Assembly (NCBI RefSeq): GCF_032878875.1
Contig: NZ_CP118157.1
Span: 1,798,001 to 1,862,000 of the forward strand
DNA: 64,000 nucleotides
Direction of reading: 5' to 3'
Origin: Microbacterium sp. AB
GTDB lineage: Bacteria > Actinomycetota > Actinomycetes > Actinomycetales > Microbacteriaceae
The position numbers and the translations under genes were made by a program. The notes under the pieces were generated by a model. It was not told the DNA's origin, did no database searches, and saw nothing but the letters and a program-made list of their open reading frames with translations. This document shows positions 44,060 through 54,650 of the stretch, piece after piece (the first letter of the stretch is position 1; every line of letters starts with the position of its first letter).

Positions 44060-44827
44060 GTGTCGCAGCCTCTCGCCCCTGAATCCCTCTCCGGCAAGAC
44101 CGTGCTCGTGACGGGGTCCTCCCGCGGGATCGGCGCGGACACCGTCCGCTACGCCGCCGCCGCGGGCGCGAACGTCGTGATCAACTTCCGCAACAAGGCG
44201 CCCCGTGCCGAGAAGCTCGCGGCCGAGGTGCGCGGGCTCGGCGTCGAGGCGCTCGTCGTGGGAGCCGACCTCACGGATCCCGGAGCGGTCGCCGGCATGG
44301 TGGAGGCCGTCAAGGAGGAGCTCGGCTCGCTCGACGTCCTCGTCCTCAACGCGTCCGGCGGCATGGAGGCCGACCTCGGCGAGGACTACGCCCTCCGCCT
44401 CAACCGAGACGCCCAGGTCAGCGTGCTCGAGACGGCGCTCGCGATCATGCCCGCCGGTTCGCGGGTGGTGTTCGTGACCAGTCACCAGGCGCACTTCATC
44501 CGGACGACTCCGACGATGGCGGCGTACGAGCCCGTCGCCCTCTCCAAGCGCGCTGGCGAGGACGCCCTGCGCGAGCGCCTCCCGGCGCTCACCGCGAAGG
44601 GCGTCGAGTTCGTCGTGGTCTCGGGCGACATGATCGAGGGCACGATCACCGCGACGCTGCTCGAGCGCGTGAACCCGGGAGCCATCGCGGCGCGACGGGA
44701 GGAGGCGGGACGCCTGTACAACGTGTCGGAGTTCGCCGCGGAGATCGCCCGCGCCATCGTCGACCCGATCCCCGATGGCAACGAGCGCATCGTGGGCGAC
44801 ACGAGCGGCTTCAACGGCACCGCATAG
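44060..44827 (+). CDS. SDR family oxidoreductase
   Basis: A 255-aa Rossmann-fold protein with the NAD(P)-binding VTGSSRGIGADT (residues about 17-28) and LNASGG as the NAG equivalent. The catalytic YxxxK is not standard: the sequence reads AYEPVALSKRAGE, with lysine seven residues after tyrosine. Substrate unknown. Start GTG 44060. Confidence 0.8.
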   Translation: MSQPLAPESLSGKTVLVTGSSRGIGADTVRYAAAAGANVVINFRNKAPRAEKLAAEVRGLGVEALVVGADLTDPGAVAGMVEAVKEELGSLDVLVLNASGGMEADLGEDYALRLNRDAQVSVLETALAIMPAGSRVVFVTSHQAHFIRTTPTMAAYEPVALSKRAGEDALRERLPALTAKGVEFVVVSGDMIEGTITATLLERVNPGAIAARREEAGRLYNVSEFAAEIARAIVDPIPDGNERIVGDTSGFNGTA

Positions 44828-44863
44828 ACGGCCGCGAGAGGCGCCCGGGCGGCGTTCCCCGGA

Positions 44864-45784
44864 TCAGGCGAGCAGAAGAGCCGACGCGAACAGGATCGGC
44901 GGACATCCCAGCGTCGTGAGGAACACGATGTCGCGCGCGACGACCTCTCCGGTCTCGTAGCGCTGCGCGTAGTTGAAGACGTTCTGGGCGCTCGGCAGCG
45001 CCGCGAGGACGACGACTGCGAGCAGCGCGTGATCGTCGAGCTGGAAGACGAATCTCCCGAGCACCCACGCGACGACCGGCATGAGGAGGAGCTTCATCGA
45101 CGTCGCGAGCAGGACGTCGCGGCGCGTGCCGGGTTTCGTGAGGACGCGCTGGCCGTTCAGCGACATGCCGAAGCTGATGAGCAGCACCGGCACGGCTGCG
45201 CCGGCGAGGAGCTTCAACGGGTCCATGGCGATGGGCGGCAGGTCGATGTCGAGCAACGCGACGAGCACTCCCAGAGCAGCGCCGATGATCATCGGATTGC
45301 GGAGCGTGCGGCGCATGATCTTGCCGAACGAGGCGTCGGTCGCCGACGAGGCGTCGAGGAGCGCGAGCACGACGGGTGTGAACACGAGGAGCTGGACGAG
45401 GATGACCGGCGCCGAATAGGAACCATCGCCGAGAACATATGTCGCTATCGGAATACCGATGTTGTTGCCGTTCACATAGCCGGCGCCCAGGGCTCCGATC
45501 ACGGTCACACCCAGCTCACGGCGCCACAGGAGCCGCGCGAGGACGCCGTAGCAGAGGAAGATCACAACCGCCGCGATCGCGGACACCGGCAGGAGGGCCG
45601 AGAAGAGCGTCGTGAGGTCGGCGTCGGCGAGCACGGTGAAGAGCAGGAACGGATTGAGGACGAAGAAGGAGAGGCGGGAGAGCACGTAGCGTCCCTGGGA
45701 CCCCAGAAGGCCGATGCGACCGACGATGTAGCCCGTGAGGATCGCGACGGAGATGACGGCGAATCCGGTGAGGATCCCGATCAT
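44864..45784 (-). CDS. AEC family transporter (auxin-efflux-carrier-like permease)
   Basis: A 306-aa membrane protein with about ten helices. NGNNIGIP in the mid-N-terminal helix and PLKLLAGAAVPVLLISFGMSL before the C-terminal repeat are family motifs. AEC members export organic acids or related metabolites; substrate unknown. Start ATG 45784. Confidence 0.85.
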   Translation of the reverse strand: MIGILTGFAVISVAILTGYIVGRIGLLGSQGRYVLSRLSFFVLNPFLLFTVLADADLTTLFSALLPVSAIAAVVIFLCYGVLARLLWRRELGVTVIGALGAGYVNGNNIGIPIATYVLGDGSYSAPVILVQLLVFTPVVLALLDASSATDASFGKIMRRTLRNPMIIGAALGVLVALLDIDLPPIAMDPLKLLAGAAVPVLLISFGMSLNGQRVLTKPGTRRDVLLATSMKLLLMPVVAWVLGRFVFQLDDHALLAVVVLAALPSAQNVFNYAQRYETGEVVARDIVFLTTLGCPPILFASALLLA

Positions 45785-45857
45785 CGGATCGCGGTGTCGT
45801 CTCGGCTCACACGTCCAACATACGCCCGAGCGGCAGAGGACGAGGAAGCGCGCTCGT

Positions 45858-45863
45858 TAGGCT
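45858..45863 (+). promoter_or_regulatory. Putative -10 box (TAGGCT) of the GNAT-LOG operon
   Basis: TAGGCT ends 6 nt before the ATG at 45870, implying a leaderless transcript, although GAGGA also lies between box and start. Confidence 0.42.
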
Positions 45864-45869
45864 GAGGAC

Positions 45870-46400
45870 ATGTCGTCATCCCGGCGGCCGCTGCCGCGGC
45901 CGACATCGCGCGTGCGCTTCCGTGAACTCGTCGAAGAGGACATCGAGGAGATGGCCGCGATGCTGGGCGACCCGGAGGTGATGGCGTTCTATCCCGCGCC
46001 GAAGACACACGAGGAGACGGCGGGCTGGATCGCGCGGGCGCGCGCGTCGTACGAGGAGCATGGCCATGGCATGTGGGCCATCGAGACGCCCGACGGCCGC
46101 TTCCTCGGCGACTGCGGCATCACGTGGCAGTCCGTCAACGGACGCGCGGTCCGCGAGGTCGGATATCACGTCGTGCGCGCAGAGCAGGGGAGAGGGCTCG
46201 CGACCGAGGCGGCGAGAGCGTGCGTGGAGCTCGTCCGGGAGCGTTTCGCGCCGACGCTGCTCACCGCGATCATCCATCCGGAGAACACCGCCTCGAGACG
46301 TGTCGCCGAGAAGCTCGGCATGGCGCACATCGACGACGACCATGCGCACCCCTGGATCGTCCGGACGGTCATGGGCATGGACGTGGAGAGGCGCGCATGA
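45870..46400 (+). CDS. GNAT family N-acetyltransferase (RimJ/RimL-like)
   Basis: A 176-aa acetyltransferase: [18 protein letters not shown] at the N-terminus, the acetyl-CoA loop [15 protein letters not shown] (about residues 105-119) and [16 protein letters not shown]. It resembles the RimJ/RimL subgroup that acetylates protein N-termini or small amines. Its stop overlaps the next gene's ATG (ATGA). Confidence 0.85.
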   Translation: MSSSRRPLPRPTSRVRFRELVEEDIEEMAAMLGDPEVMAFYPAPKTHEETAGWIARARASYEEHGHGMWAIETPDGRFLGDCGITWQSVNGRAVREVGYHVVRAEQGRGLATEAARACVELVRERFAPTLLTAIIHPENTASRRVAEKLGMAHIDDDHAHPWIVRTVMGMDVERRA

Positions 46401-46975
46401 GGGTCACGGTCTTCCTCGGGTCGGCGCACGGGACCGGCCCGGGCTACACCGCCGCGACGATCGCCTTCGGGGAGGCGCTCGCGCGACGAGGCTTCGGCCT
46501 CGTCTACGGCGGCGGCAGGGTGGGACTCATGGGGACGCTGGCCGACGCCGCGTCCGCCGCCGGGGGAGAGGTGACCGGAGTCATCCCGCAAGGGCTCGTC
46601 GACGCCGAGATCTCGCACGACGGTCTCACGACGCTCGAGGTGGTCCCCGACATGCACGCCCGCAAGCTGCGGATGGCCGAACTGGGAGACGCGTTCGTCG
46701 CGCTTCCGGGCGGTGCGGGCACCCTCGAGGAGCTGTTCGAGGCGTGGACGTGGTTGCAGCTGGGCATCCACGGCAAGCCCGTCGCGCTGCTCGACGTCGA
46801 CGGGTTCTGGCAGCCGCTCGTCCGCGCGCTCGATCACATGACGGCAGAGGGATTCGTCCGCGAGCGGTTCCGGACGACGCTCATCGTCGAGGAGGACGTC
46901 GAGGACCTGCTCGACGTCCTCCTCGCGTGGCGCTCGCCCGCTCCGAAGTGGGGGAACACGACGCCGCGTCCGTGA
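46397..46975 (+). CDS. LOG family protein (cytokinin riboside 5'-monophosphate phosphoribohydrolase-like)
   Basis: A 192-aa protein with FLGSAHG at the N-terminus, [10 protein letters not shown] and the signature [17 protein letters not shown] (about residues 97-113, PGGxGTxxE). Family members cleave nucleotide monophosphates to base and ribose 5-phosphate. ATG 46397 lies in an ATGA overlap with the acetyltransferase gene, so they are coupled. Confidence 0.9.
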   Translation: MRVTVFLGSAHGTGPGYTAATIAFGEALARRGFGLVYGGGRVGLMGTLADAASAAGGEVTGVIPQGLVDAEISHDGLTTLEVVPDMHARKLRMAELGDAFVALPGGAGTLEELFEAWTWLQLGIHGKPVALLDVDGFWQPLVRALDHMTAEGFVRERFRTTLIVEEDVEDLLDVLLAWRSPAPKWGNTTPRP

Positions 46976-47021
46976 TCATCCGCTAGTCTCGCGTGACACC
47001 CCGCGAAGAGGAGGAGACGTC

Positions 47022-47477
47022 ATGAGCCGTTCGAACGCGTCGCGGCGCAGGGCGTCGCTCGTTCTCGTCGGGGTGGCGGCGGCGCTGTCCCTGTCGGCGT
47101 GCGCATCGCCCGGCTCGTCCTCGCCCTCGGACACCGGCACAGCGTCTGTCGAGATCGACACCGCCACGCCGGCGGGCGAGAAGGCGCAGTGGATCGTCGA
47201 CCTCCTCAATGCGGACGAGGACACGACCGTCGCGGAGTGGGAGCCCGAGCTGCACGAGAGCTTCGTCGCAGAGGTCTCGTCGGACGAGCTGGTCGATCTC
47301 CTCAACACGGACATCCGTCCCGCGGCGCCGTACACGGTGACCGGCTACGAGGACTCGGGGACGCAATCGGTCACGACGCTCGAGAGCGACGTCGTCGACC
47401 CGATGAACATGTCCGTCACCCTCGACGACGCCGGTCAGATCGTCGGCCTCTGGTTCGGCCCGACGTCCGCCGGCTGA
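47022..47477 (+). CDS. Putative lipoprotein with ORF12/Cpe-LpqF-like N-domain
   Basis: A 151-aa protein: signal peptide MSRSNASRRRASLVLVGVA and lipobox LSAC (Cys about 27), a Ser/Thr-rich linker, then a domain (GEKAQWIVDLLN, DEDTTVAEWEPELHESF) like the N-terminal domain preceding some LpqF/clavulanate ORF12 beta-lactamase-fold proteins; here it stands alone without a lactamase domain. ATG 47022 follows GAGGAGGAGACG. Confidence 0.65.
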   Translation: MSRSNASRRRASLVLVGVAAALSLSACASPGSSSPSDTGTASVEIDTATPAGEKAQWIVDLLNADEDTTVAEWEPELHESFVAEVSSDELVDLLNTDIRPAAPYTVTGYEDSGTQSVTTLESDVVDPMNMSVTLDDAGQIVGLWFGPTSAG

Positions 47478-47513
47478 CGCGTCCGGCCGATCGCACAAAG
47501 CAGAGAACATCCG

Positions 47514-47527
47514 ATAATGCACATTAT
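47514..47527. promoter_or_regulatory. AT-rich palindrome ATAATG-CA-CATTAT
   Basis: A 6-bp inverted repeat with a 2-bp spacer in a short AT-rich patch between two convergent genes, where an operator is not expected. It may be chance or a remnant. Confidence 0.25.
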
Positions 47528-47621
47528 GTCAGTTTAGAGAGGTGCGGTGTCGGCGTCCCGGAGCCGGACGACGGTCTGCGACACTCCCCCGAACGACGGG
47601 CGTCTCCTGCTGGCCGACGGC

Positions 47622-48699
47622 TCACTGCACCGCGGCCGTGAGCCGCGCCACGGTGTCGAGGACGTGCGCCGCCGCCGGACGGGCGACCCAGTCGTCGAGG
47701 GTCACCTCCCGCGACCTGGCCCGGTAGGCGTCCTCCACCTCGCGCAGCTCCTTCACGAACTCCGCTCCATGCACCATGAGCGACACCTCGAGGTTGAGCG
47801 TGAACGAGCGCATGTCCATGTTGCTCGAGCCGACGACGGCGACATCGTCGTCGACCGTGAAGTGCTTCGAGTGCAGGACCGTCGGCTCCTCGTAGAGGAA
47901 GATCCGAACACCCGCGCGCAGCAGCGTCTCGTAGTAGGGGCGCTGCGCGTGGAACACGAGGTATTGGTCGGCCACGGCACAGGCGAACAGCTGCACCTCG
48001 ACACCCCGCTCGGCCGCCGTGGTGATCGCAATCGTCAGGGACGAAGTAGGGGCTGTCGATGACCAGCCGGCGCTGCGCGCCGTAGACCAGCGCGTTGAAG
48101 AGGCGGAGGTTGTTCTCGCCCTCGAAGCCGGGCCCGCTCGGCACGACCTGGCACGCGAAGCCGTCGGGACGGGACTCGAACTCGAGGGGCGCGACGTCGG
48201 CCGGGATGAGCATCTCGTCGGTCTCGCTGTACCAGTCGGTGATGAAGAGGGCGTCGAGCCCCAGCGCCGCGGGACCGTCGATGCGCATCATGAGATCCTT
48301 CCAGCGCAGGCCCCGGCGGAGGTTGCCCGGCTTGTTGTAGCTCGCATCGACCATGTTCTGCGAGCCGGTGAAGGCGACGATGCCGTCGATGACGATGATA
48401 TTGCGATGGTTCCGCAGATCCGGTCGGCGCTTGAACGGGTCGAGAGCGGCACTCGCTCGGAGGATGAAGCCGTTGACCTTCCGCTGCTTGTCACGGCGGT
48501 CCTTGGGCAGCTTCGAGCTGCCGAGAAGCCCATAGAGCAAGCTGCCGGGGATGGGAGCGACGAAGATGGCGAGCAGCCAGGCCATCGCGGTCGTGGGGCG
48601 CAGGTTCCGCGGGACCGTGACGATCGCACCGATGCGGATGATCGTGTCCACGACGAGGACGACGGCCGGCACCGCCTTGAGGAGCGTGCGCAGATTCAT
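47622..48699 (-). pseudogene. cls: Cardiolipin synthase pseudogene (frameshift plus internal deletion)
   Basis: Start ATG 48699: two N-terminal transmembrane helices (LLKAVPAVVLVVDTIIRIG, AWLLAIFVAPIPGSLLYGLLG), then SKLPKDRRDKQRKVNG. About 110 residues normally preceding the first HKD motif are absent, so NGFILRAS runs into RRPDLRNHRNIIVIDG. The first HKD lysine is Asn (HRN). At about 48025 a small deletion after YFVPDD shifts the frame; the C-terminal half resumes in another frame (AITTAAERGVEVQLFACAVA) with an intact second motif HSKHFTVDDD. The result cannot be a normal phospholipase-D-fold synthase. Confidence 0.85.
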
Positions 48700-48865
48700 G
48701 CACCGATCCTGCCCTATCGCGTCGCCGTGCGCAGGGGGCGCGGCGAACCCGATCCATGGTCTCCGGCATCGGCCGACGCCTCGGCGCGCGAGATCCGCCG
48801 TCTCGGCGGCCTCCGCGCCGGTGACGGGTCGCCGAACGAGACGAAGATGATCTGCGGACGGAAAA

Positions 48866-48898
48866 GCGGGCGGGGGCTCCGATGGAGCACCCGCCCGC
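48866..48898 (-). terminator. Terminator of the Rpf-like gene
   Basis: Arms 48866-48880 and 48884-48898 with loop GAT, 15 bp with one mismatch; preceded on the plus strand by GAAAA, i.e. a T-tract after the stem in the direction of transcription. Confidence 0.85.
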
Positions 48899-48912
48899 CC
48901 TCGTCCGTACGG

Positions 48913-49966
<1,054 letters not shown>

Positions 49967-51232
49967 TCACGACCGCGCGAAGCGCTCACGGCGTTCGACG
50001 ACGCGGCCCGTGCGGGCATCGGCGTCCCACGCGTAGACCTCCGCGCCCGTGATGAGGACGTGCTCGGCGCGCGCGTTGACGTCGAGCGGGTCGCCGGACC
50101 AGATCACGACGTCACCGTCGAGCCCGGGCGCGAGCGAGCCGATCCGCTCATCGAGGCCGAGGAACGCGGCGGGGTTGACGGTGAGGGCGCGCAGCGCGGT
50201 GTCGCGGTCGAGCCCCTCCTTCACCGCGAGGGATGCCTGGTGCACGAGATAGTTGATCGGCACGACGGGATGGTCGGTCGTGATCGCGACGCGCACACCC
50301 GCACGTGCCAGCACGCCGAGATTCGCGGTGTCGCGCCGGCGCAGCTCGACCTTGCTCCGTGACGTGAACACCGGTCCGTAGATCACGGGGATGTCGCGCT
50401 CGGCGAGCACGTCGGCGAGCTCCGCGCCTTCCGTCCCGTGGTTGACGACGAGACGATAGCCGAACTCGTCCGCGAGACGCAGCGCGGTGGCGATGTCGTC
50501 GGCCCTGTGCGTGTGCTGGTCCCAGAACAGTTCCCCGTCGAGCACCCGCGCGAGGGCCTCCTTGCCGAGATCGCGGTCGAACGGCTCCCCCGCCGCCTCC
50601 GCCGCGGCGCGCTTCGCGGCGTAGTTCTGCGCCTCGACGAACGCCGCGCGGATGACGCTCGCGACGCCGAGGCGGGTCGCGGGCGTCTTCTTCTGCTCGC
50701 CGTAGACGCGCTTCGGATTCTCCCCCAGCGCCGCCTTCACCGAAACGGACTCGCGGATCACCTGCTCGTCGACCGTGCGGCCGCCCCACGTCTTGATCGC
50801 GACCGTCACGCCGCCGATGGGGTTGCCCGACCCGGGTTTGACGACGGCGCTCGTCACACCGCCGACGAGGGCATCGCGGAAGCCTTCCTCCTCGATGTTG
50901 ATGCCGTCGATCGCGCGCAGGGCCGAGCCGTTCGGATCCGTCAGCTCGTTCGTGTCCGCACCGGCCCATCCCTCCGCCTCCTCGCTCACGCCGAGGTGCG
51001 CGTGCGCCTCGACGAAGCCGGGCAGCACCCAGCGTCCACGCGCGTCGATGACCGGCACGCCGTCCGGCACGACGACATCCGCCCCGACCGCCGTGATCAC
51101 GCCGTCCTCGACCAGCACCGTCCCGTTCTCGACGGGAGCCGACGACACCGGCACGACGTACCCGTTGGTGATGGCGACGCTGCCGCGACGCGTGCTGATG
51201 GGTGAGAACGGTGCGAGATTCGAGGTCGTCAT
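49967..51232 (-). CDS. Amidohydrolase family protein
   Basis: A 421-aa metal-dependent hydrolase: beta-sandwich start (VLVEDGVITAVGADVVVPDG), metal motif GFVEAHAHLG (about residues 71-80), GHG-like VVNHGTEG and TTDHPVVP (about 325-332) supplying His and Asp ligands, and closing LAPGLDGDVVIWSGDPLDV. Similar to imidazolonepropionase/prolidase-type deaminases; substrate unknown. No signal peptide. Start ATG 51232. Confidence 0.86.
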   Translation of the reverse strand: MTTSNLAPFSPISTRRGSVAITNGYVVPVSSAPVENGTVLVEDGVITAVGADVVVPDGVPVIDARGRWVLPGFVEAHAHLGVSEEAEGWAGADTNELTDPNGSALRAIDGINIEEEGFRDALVGGVTSAVVKPGSGNPIGGVTVAIKTWGGRTVDEQVIRESVSVKAALGENPKRVYGEQKKTPATRLGVASVIRAAFVEAQNYAAKRAAAEAAGEPFDRDLGKEALARVLDGELFWDQHTHRADDIATALRLADEFGYRLVVNHGTEGAELADVLAERDIPVIYGPVFTSRSKVELRRRDTANLGVLARAGVRVAITTDHPVVPINYLVHQASLAVKEGLDRDTALRALTVNPAAFLGLDERIGSLAPGLDGDVVIWSGDPLDVNARAEHVLITGAEVYAWDADARTGRVVERRERFARS

Positions 51233-51365
51233 GGCTCGAAGCCTATGCGTGCCGTCTGACGCGGGGCGACGACACGACGCGCGATGTCGTCACGTCCAGT
51301 AACGAAGCGACGACGCCGGAGAGGCGACACGAGGTCTCCCAGGCGGATGCGCTTTGCTCGACGCG

Positions 51366-52109
51366 ATGGACTCCTTCGACAGCATCGCGTCCGCCGCGAT
51401 GGGCGCCCTCGCGAAGATCTGGACGAGCGCGCTGACGCCGGCGCCCGCTCCCCCGCCCGCCATCGTGGTCGGCACGCTGGTCTTCGCGGTTCTCGTGGTC
51501 GTCGTCACGCCCGTCTGGCGCGTCGCGCGCCATCTGGTGACGATCGCGCACGAGGGGGCGCACGGCGTCGCCGCGCTGCTGTCGGGTCGGAGGCTCGCCG
51601 GTATCCGTCTCCACTCCGACACATCGGGGCTCACGCTCTCCCGAGGACGCCCGCGAGGCGCCGGGATGGTGCTGACGTCGTTCGCGGGATACGTCGGGCC
51701 CGGGCTCATCGGGCTCGGCGCGGCCTGGCTCCTGAGCCACGGCTACGCGATGGGTGTTCTCTGGTCGCTGACGGCGCTGCTCGCACTCCTGCTGCTGCAG
51801 ATCCGCAACTGGTTCGGGCTGTGGTCGGTACTGGTCACGGGCACGATCCTCGTCGTCGTGTCGTGGTACGCACCGCCATCGGCGCAGACGACCGCGGCGT
51901 ACGCCGTGACGTGGTTCCTCCTCCTCGGGTCGGTGAAGCCGGTGTTCGAGCTCCAGAGCCAGCGGCGGCGCGGTCGAGCGCGCGATTCCGACGCCGACCA
52001 GCTCGGCCGCATCACGCCGCTCCCCGCCCTCGTCTGGATCGGCGCGTTCGGCGTCGTCACGGTCGGTTGCGCGGTGTTCGGTGGATGGCTACTGCTCGGG
52101 GCGTCATAG
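51366..52109 (+). CDS. M50-like family membrane metallopeptidase
   Basis: A 247-aa polytopic protein with about six helices. The zinc motif HEGAH (about residue 63) lies in TIAHEGAHGVAALLSGRR, followed by a segment typical of the actinobacterial M50B-like family. An in-frame TTG at 51354 would add four residues. No substrate candidate nearby. Confidence 0.78.
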   Translation: MDSFDSIASAAMGALAKIWTSALTPAPAPPPAIVVGTLVFAVLVVVVTPVWRVARHLVTIAHEGAHGVAALLSGRRLAGIRLHSDTSGLTLSRGRPRGAGMVLTSFAGYVGPGLIGLGAAWLLSHGYAMGVLWSLTALLALLLLQIRNWFGLWSVLVTGTILVVVSWYAPPSAQTTAAYAVTWFLLLGSVKPVFELQSQRRRGRARDSDADQLGRITPLPALVWIGAFGVVTVGCAVFGGWLLLGAS

Positions 52110-52146
52110 CGGCGCGATGAGTGCGCAGGGCCGCCACGGCTCCCCG

Positions 52147-52557
52147 TCAGAACCGTCGTAGCCTCAGCAACGCTGCGGACGTCGATCGCATCCCGCATGC
52201 GTCCTCGTAGAAGCGCGCGAGCTGCGGCTCGTAGTCGACGTGCATCCACTCCGCTCCTTGGAGGGTCGCTTCGGCGACGGCCTCCGCGACGAGGCGTCGT
52301 CCCACGCCCCTCCCCTGGGCTGCGGGATGAACGCAGGTGTCCAGCAGGAACGCATGACGTCCACCGTCGCCGGCGACGTGGACGAAGCCGATGAGCTCGC
52401 CGTCGCGCCGCGCCGTCACCCACGTCAGGCTGCGCGCCAGGAGGCGTTCGTTCCATGGCGTGTCCTCGGGCACGTGCGCGAAGGCGACGGCGTGAAGAGC
52501 TTCGATCTCCTCGTCCGTCGCGGTGCCCCGCACGTCGTACGAGATCGGGATGGCCAT
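52147..52557 (-). CDS. GNAT family N-acetyltransferase
   Basis: A 136-aa protein starting MAIPISYDVRGTATDEE, with the acetyl-CoA loop HPAAQGRGVGRRLVAEAV (about residues 79-96) and YEPQLARFYEDACGM. Start chosen at ATG 52557; the longer open frame has no domain homology. Confidence 0.85.
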   Translation of the reverse strand: MAIPISYDVRGTATDEEIEALHAVAFAHVPEDTPWNERLLARSLTWVTARRDGELIGFVHVAGDGGRHAFLLDTCVHPAAQGRGVGRRLVAEAVAEATLQGAEWMHVDYEPQLARFYEDACGMRSTSAALLRLRRF

Positions 52558-52777
52558 GGGCCGATTATCCACGCCTGCCCGCGGCGGCGTCAGCCGCCAG
52601 GCGGTCGAGAGGGCAACCGTGCCGGCACGCCGCATCGACGACGGCGATCGCGGCACCGATGCCCGCCGGACGCCACTGGAGGCCGCACATCGGGTCGTAT
52701 CGATGCCTTCATCGCAGCGTCCCCTCCCCCATTTCCGTTCTCGGCGATCGCGGCGGACGAGTCAGAGAGGCTTCCGC
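52558..52777. other. 220-bp gap between two minus-strand GNAT genes
   Basis: No ORF with convincing features; I see no strong terminator or promoter in it. Confidence 0.4.
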
Positions 52778-53251
52778 TCAGAGGGGCTTCCGCATGAAGA
52801 CCTGCTCGATGCCGTCGCCCTCCTCGACACGCTGCGTCTCCTCGTAGCCGTGGCGCTCGTACAAGCGGATGTTCGCCACGCTCAGCGACCCCGTGAAGAG
52901 CTCCGCCTCGCGTGCGCCCGCCCCGCGCCCCCGCTCCTCGACGGCCTCCAGAAGCCTCGATCCGATGCCGTGCCCCTGCATGTCCGGCGCGATGGCGAGC
53001 CGGCCGACGAGCAGCAGCGTGCCGTCACGTCGCGCTCGGACGGCGCCGACCATCCGCGTTCCCGCCTGCGCGACGCATCCGAGGCTCTCCTGCAGCTCCC
53101 ACTGCACCTCCTCCAGCGTCTGGGTGAGCGGCGGCATGTCGGCGCTGCCGTAGATCTGCGCCTCCGACACGAAGGCCGCTCGCTGGAGCGTGAGCAGTTC
53201 GCCGGCGTCGTCCTCGCGGACGTCGCGGATCAGGAGATCGAGATCGGTCAT
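52778..53251 (-). CDS. GNAT family N-acetyltransferase
   Basis: A 157-aa acetyltransferase: MTDLDLLIRDVREDDAGELL, cofactor loop APDMQGHGIGSRLLEAVEE (about residues 90-108), and a C-terminal NIRLYERHGYEE. Start ATG 53251; an upstream ATG three codons earlier is possible. Substrate unknown. Confidence 0.86.
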   Translation of the reverse strand: MTDLDLLIRDVREDDAGELLTLQRAAFVSEAQIYGSADMPPLTQTLEEVQWELQESLGCVAQAGTRMVGAVRARRDGTLLLVGRLAIAPDMQGHGIGSRLLEAVEERGRGAGAREAELFTGSLSVANIRLYERHGYEETQRVEEGDGIEQVFMRKPL

Positions 53252-53331
53252 GCACGTCACGCTACCGGCCCAGTCGGACGCGCTGCGGACAGCGACGCGA
53301 CACGCCTGCTTCCCGTCGCTACTCTCGGGCC

Positions 53332-53829
53332 ATGAGCGATGGGTTCGAGGTCCGTCCGGCGCGGGCGGAGGATGCGCGGGCGATGGCGTGGGTGCACGTC
53401 CAAGGCTGGCGGGAGACGTACCGGGGTCTCCTGCCCGACGAGCTGCTCGACGACCCGGGCTTCCTCCCCCGACGAGAGCGGTTCTGGACGACGGCGCTCA
53501 CCGGCGAACGGTGGACGACGCACCGGTTCGCCGTCGCGGAGAGCGGCGGCTCCGTCATCGGGATCGCCGGGTCGGCTCCCGCCGAGGAGGAGGAATGGGA
53601 TGTGCACCTCAACATGCTCTATCTGCTGTCGGAGCACCACGGCGGCGGCGCAGGAACGGCTCTCCTGCAGGCGGTCGTCGAGCCCCACGAGTCCGCGGCC
53701 CTCTGGGTCGCGGATCCGAACCCTCGCGCTCAGGCGTTCTACCGCAAGCACGGATTCGTGCCGGACGGCGTCAGCAAGGTCGAGGACGGGGTGCGGGACC
53801 TGCGGATGGTCCGCGCAGCCGCTTCGTGA
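53332..53829 (+). CDS. GNAT family N-acetyltransferase
   Basis: A 165-aa protein with FEVRPARAEDARAMAWVHVQ at the N-terminus, the pyrophosphate-binding loop SEHHGGGAGTALLQAVV (about residues 100-116) and NPRAQAFYRKHGF. Divergent from the preceding acetyltransferase gene. Substrate unknown. Confidence 0.87.
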   Translation: MSDGFEVRPARAEDARAMAWVHVQGWRETYRGLLPDELLDDPGFLPRRERFWTTALTGERWTTHRFAVAESGGSVIGIAGSAPAEEEEWDVHLNMLYLLSEHHGGGAGTALLQAVVEPHESAALWVADPNPRAQAFYRKHGFVPDGVSKVEDGVRDLRMVRAAAS

Positions 53830-53884
53830 CTCGCCGCGAACGGCGACCGCAGCGCGGCGCGGCGGAACGTATACGCTGACACGC

Positions 53885-54355
53885 ATGTCTGTCGGAATTC
53901 GCTTCGTCGGCCCTGATGACGCTCTCGCCTGGGCGTCGCTTTATGCCGGATATCGCACCTTCTATCAGCTCCCGGACGACCCGGAGGTCGTGAAGCGGAC
54001 GTGGGACTGGCTCCTGAACGGCGAGCACAGCCTGGTCGGCCTCGTCGCGACGAACCACGCCGACGTGCCCATCGGGCTCGCGAACCTCCGTTGGTTCGCC
54101 CGCCCCTCGACCGCAACGCGAGGCCTCTATGTCGACGACCTCTTCACGTCGCCGGAGGCACGACACCAGGGCGTCGCACAAGCGCTGTTGCACCGTGCCG
54201 CGGAGCTCGCAGGCGAGGGAGGCGCCAGCGTCGTCCGCTGGATCACGGCCGAGGGCAACGCCGACGCACGCCGTCTCTACGATCGCGTCGCCGTCGCGAC
54301 CCCGTGGGTCACCTACGACCTCAAGCCCGCCCCGGCTGCCTCGACACCATCGTGA
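53885..54355 (+). CDS. GNAT family N-acetyltransferase
   Basis: A 156-aa protein starting MSVGIRFVGPDDALAWASLY; cofactor loop SPEARHQGVAQALLHRAAEL (about residues 90-109) and NADARRLYDRVA. It follows the previous GNAT by 55 bp. Its stop overlaps a GTG opening a truncated ASCH-domain frame. Confidence 0.85.
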   Translation: MSVGIRFVGPDDALAWASLYAGYRTFYQLPDDPEVVKRTWDWLLNGEHSLVGLVATNHADVPIGLANLRWFARPSTATRGLYVDDLFTSPEARHQGVAQALLHRAAELAGEGGASVVRWITAEGNADARRLYDRVAVATPWVTYDLKPAPAASTPS

Positions 54356-54650
54356 CCGCGGCCGCGCATGATCCTCTTCCCGAGGTCGGAGGTCTGAGCA
54401 TCGTCCTGGACGGCCGTGGCGCTCCGCGGGTCGTCGTCTCGACCACGGACGTCCGCATCGTGCCGTTCGACGAGGTCGACGCAGAGCATGCGTTCGCAGA
54501 GGGCGAGGGGGATCGATCGCTCCGCGCATGGCGCGAGACCCATGCGAGGTTCTGGCGGGAGTTCTCCGAGAACGACCGGGGCTTCGCACGCGACATGCCG
54601 GTCGTGTGCGAACGTTTCGAACTGGTCTACTCCCCGTCTCGACGGCGTCC
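54352..54650 (+). pseudogene. ASCH-domain protein remnant
   Basis: The frame after GTG 54352 gives HDPLPEVGGLSIVLDGRGAP, VVVSTTDVRIVPFDEVDAEH and GDRSLRAWRETHARFWRE, the C-terminal two thirds of an ASCH (PUA-like) domain. The usual N-terminal third with the GxKxxT motif is absent, and at the 3' end the frame loses similarity after VCERFELVYSP and runs into the antisense of the next gene. Probably truncated at both ends; the 3' boundary is approximate. Confidence 0.65.
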
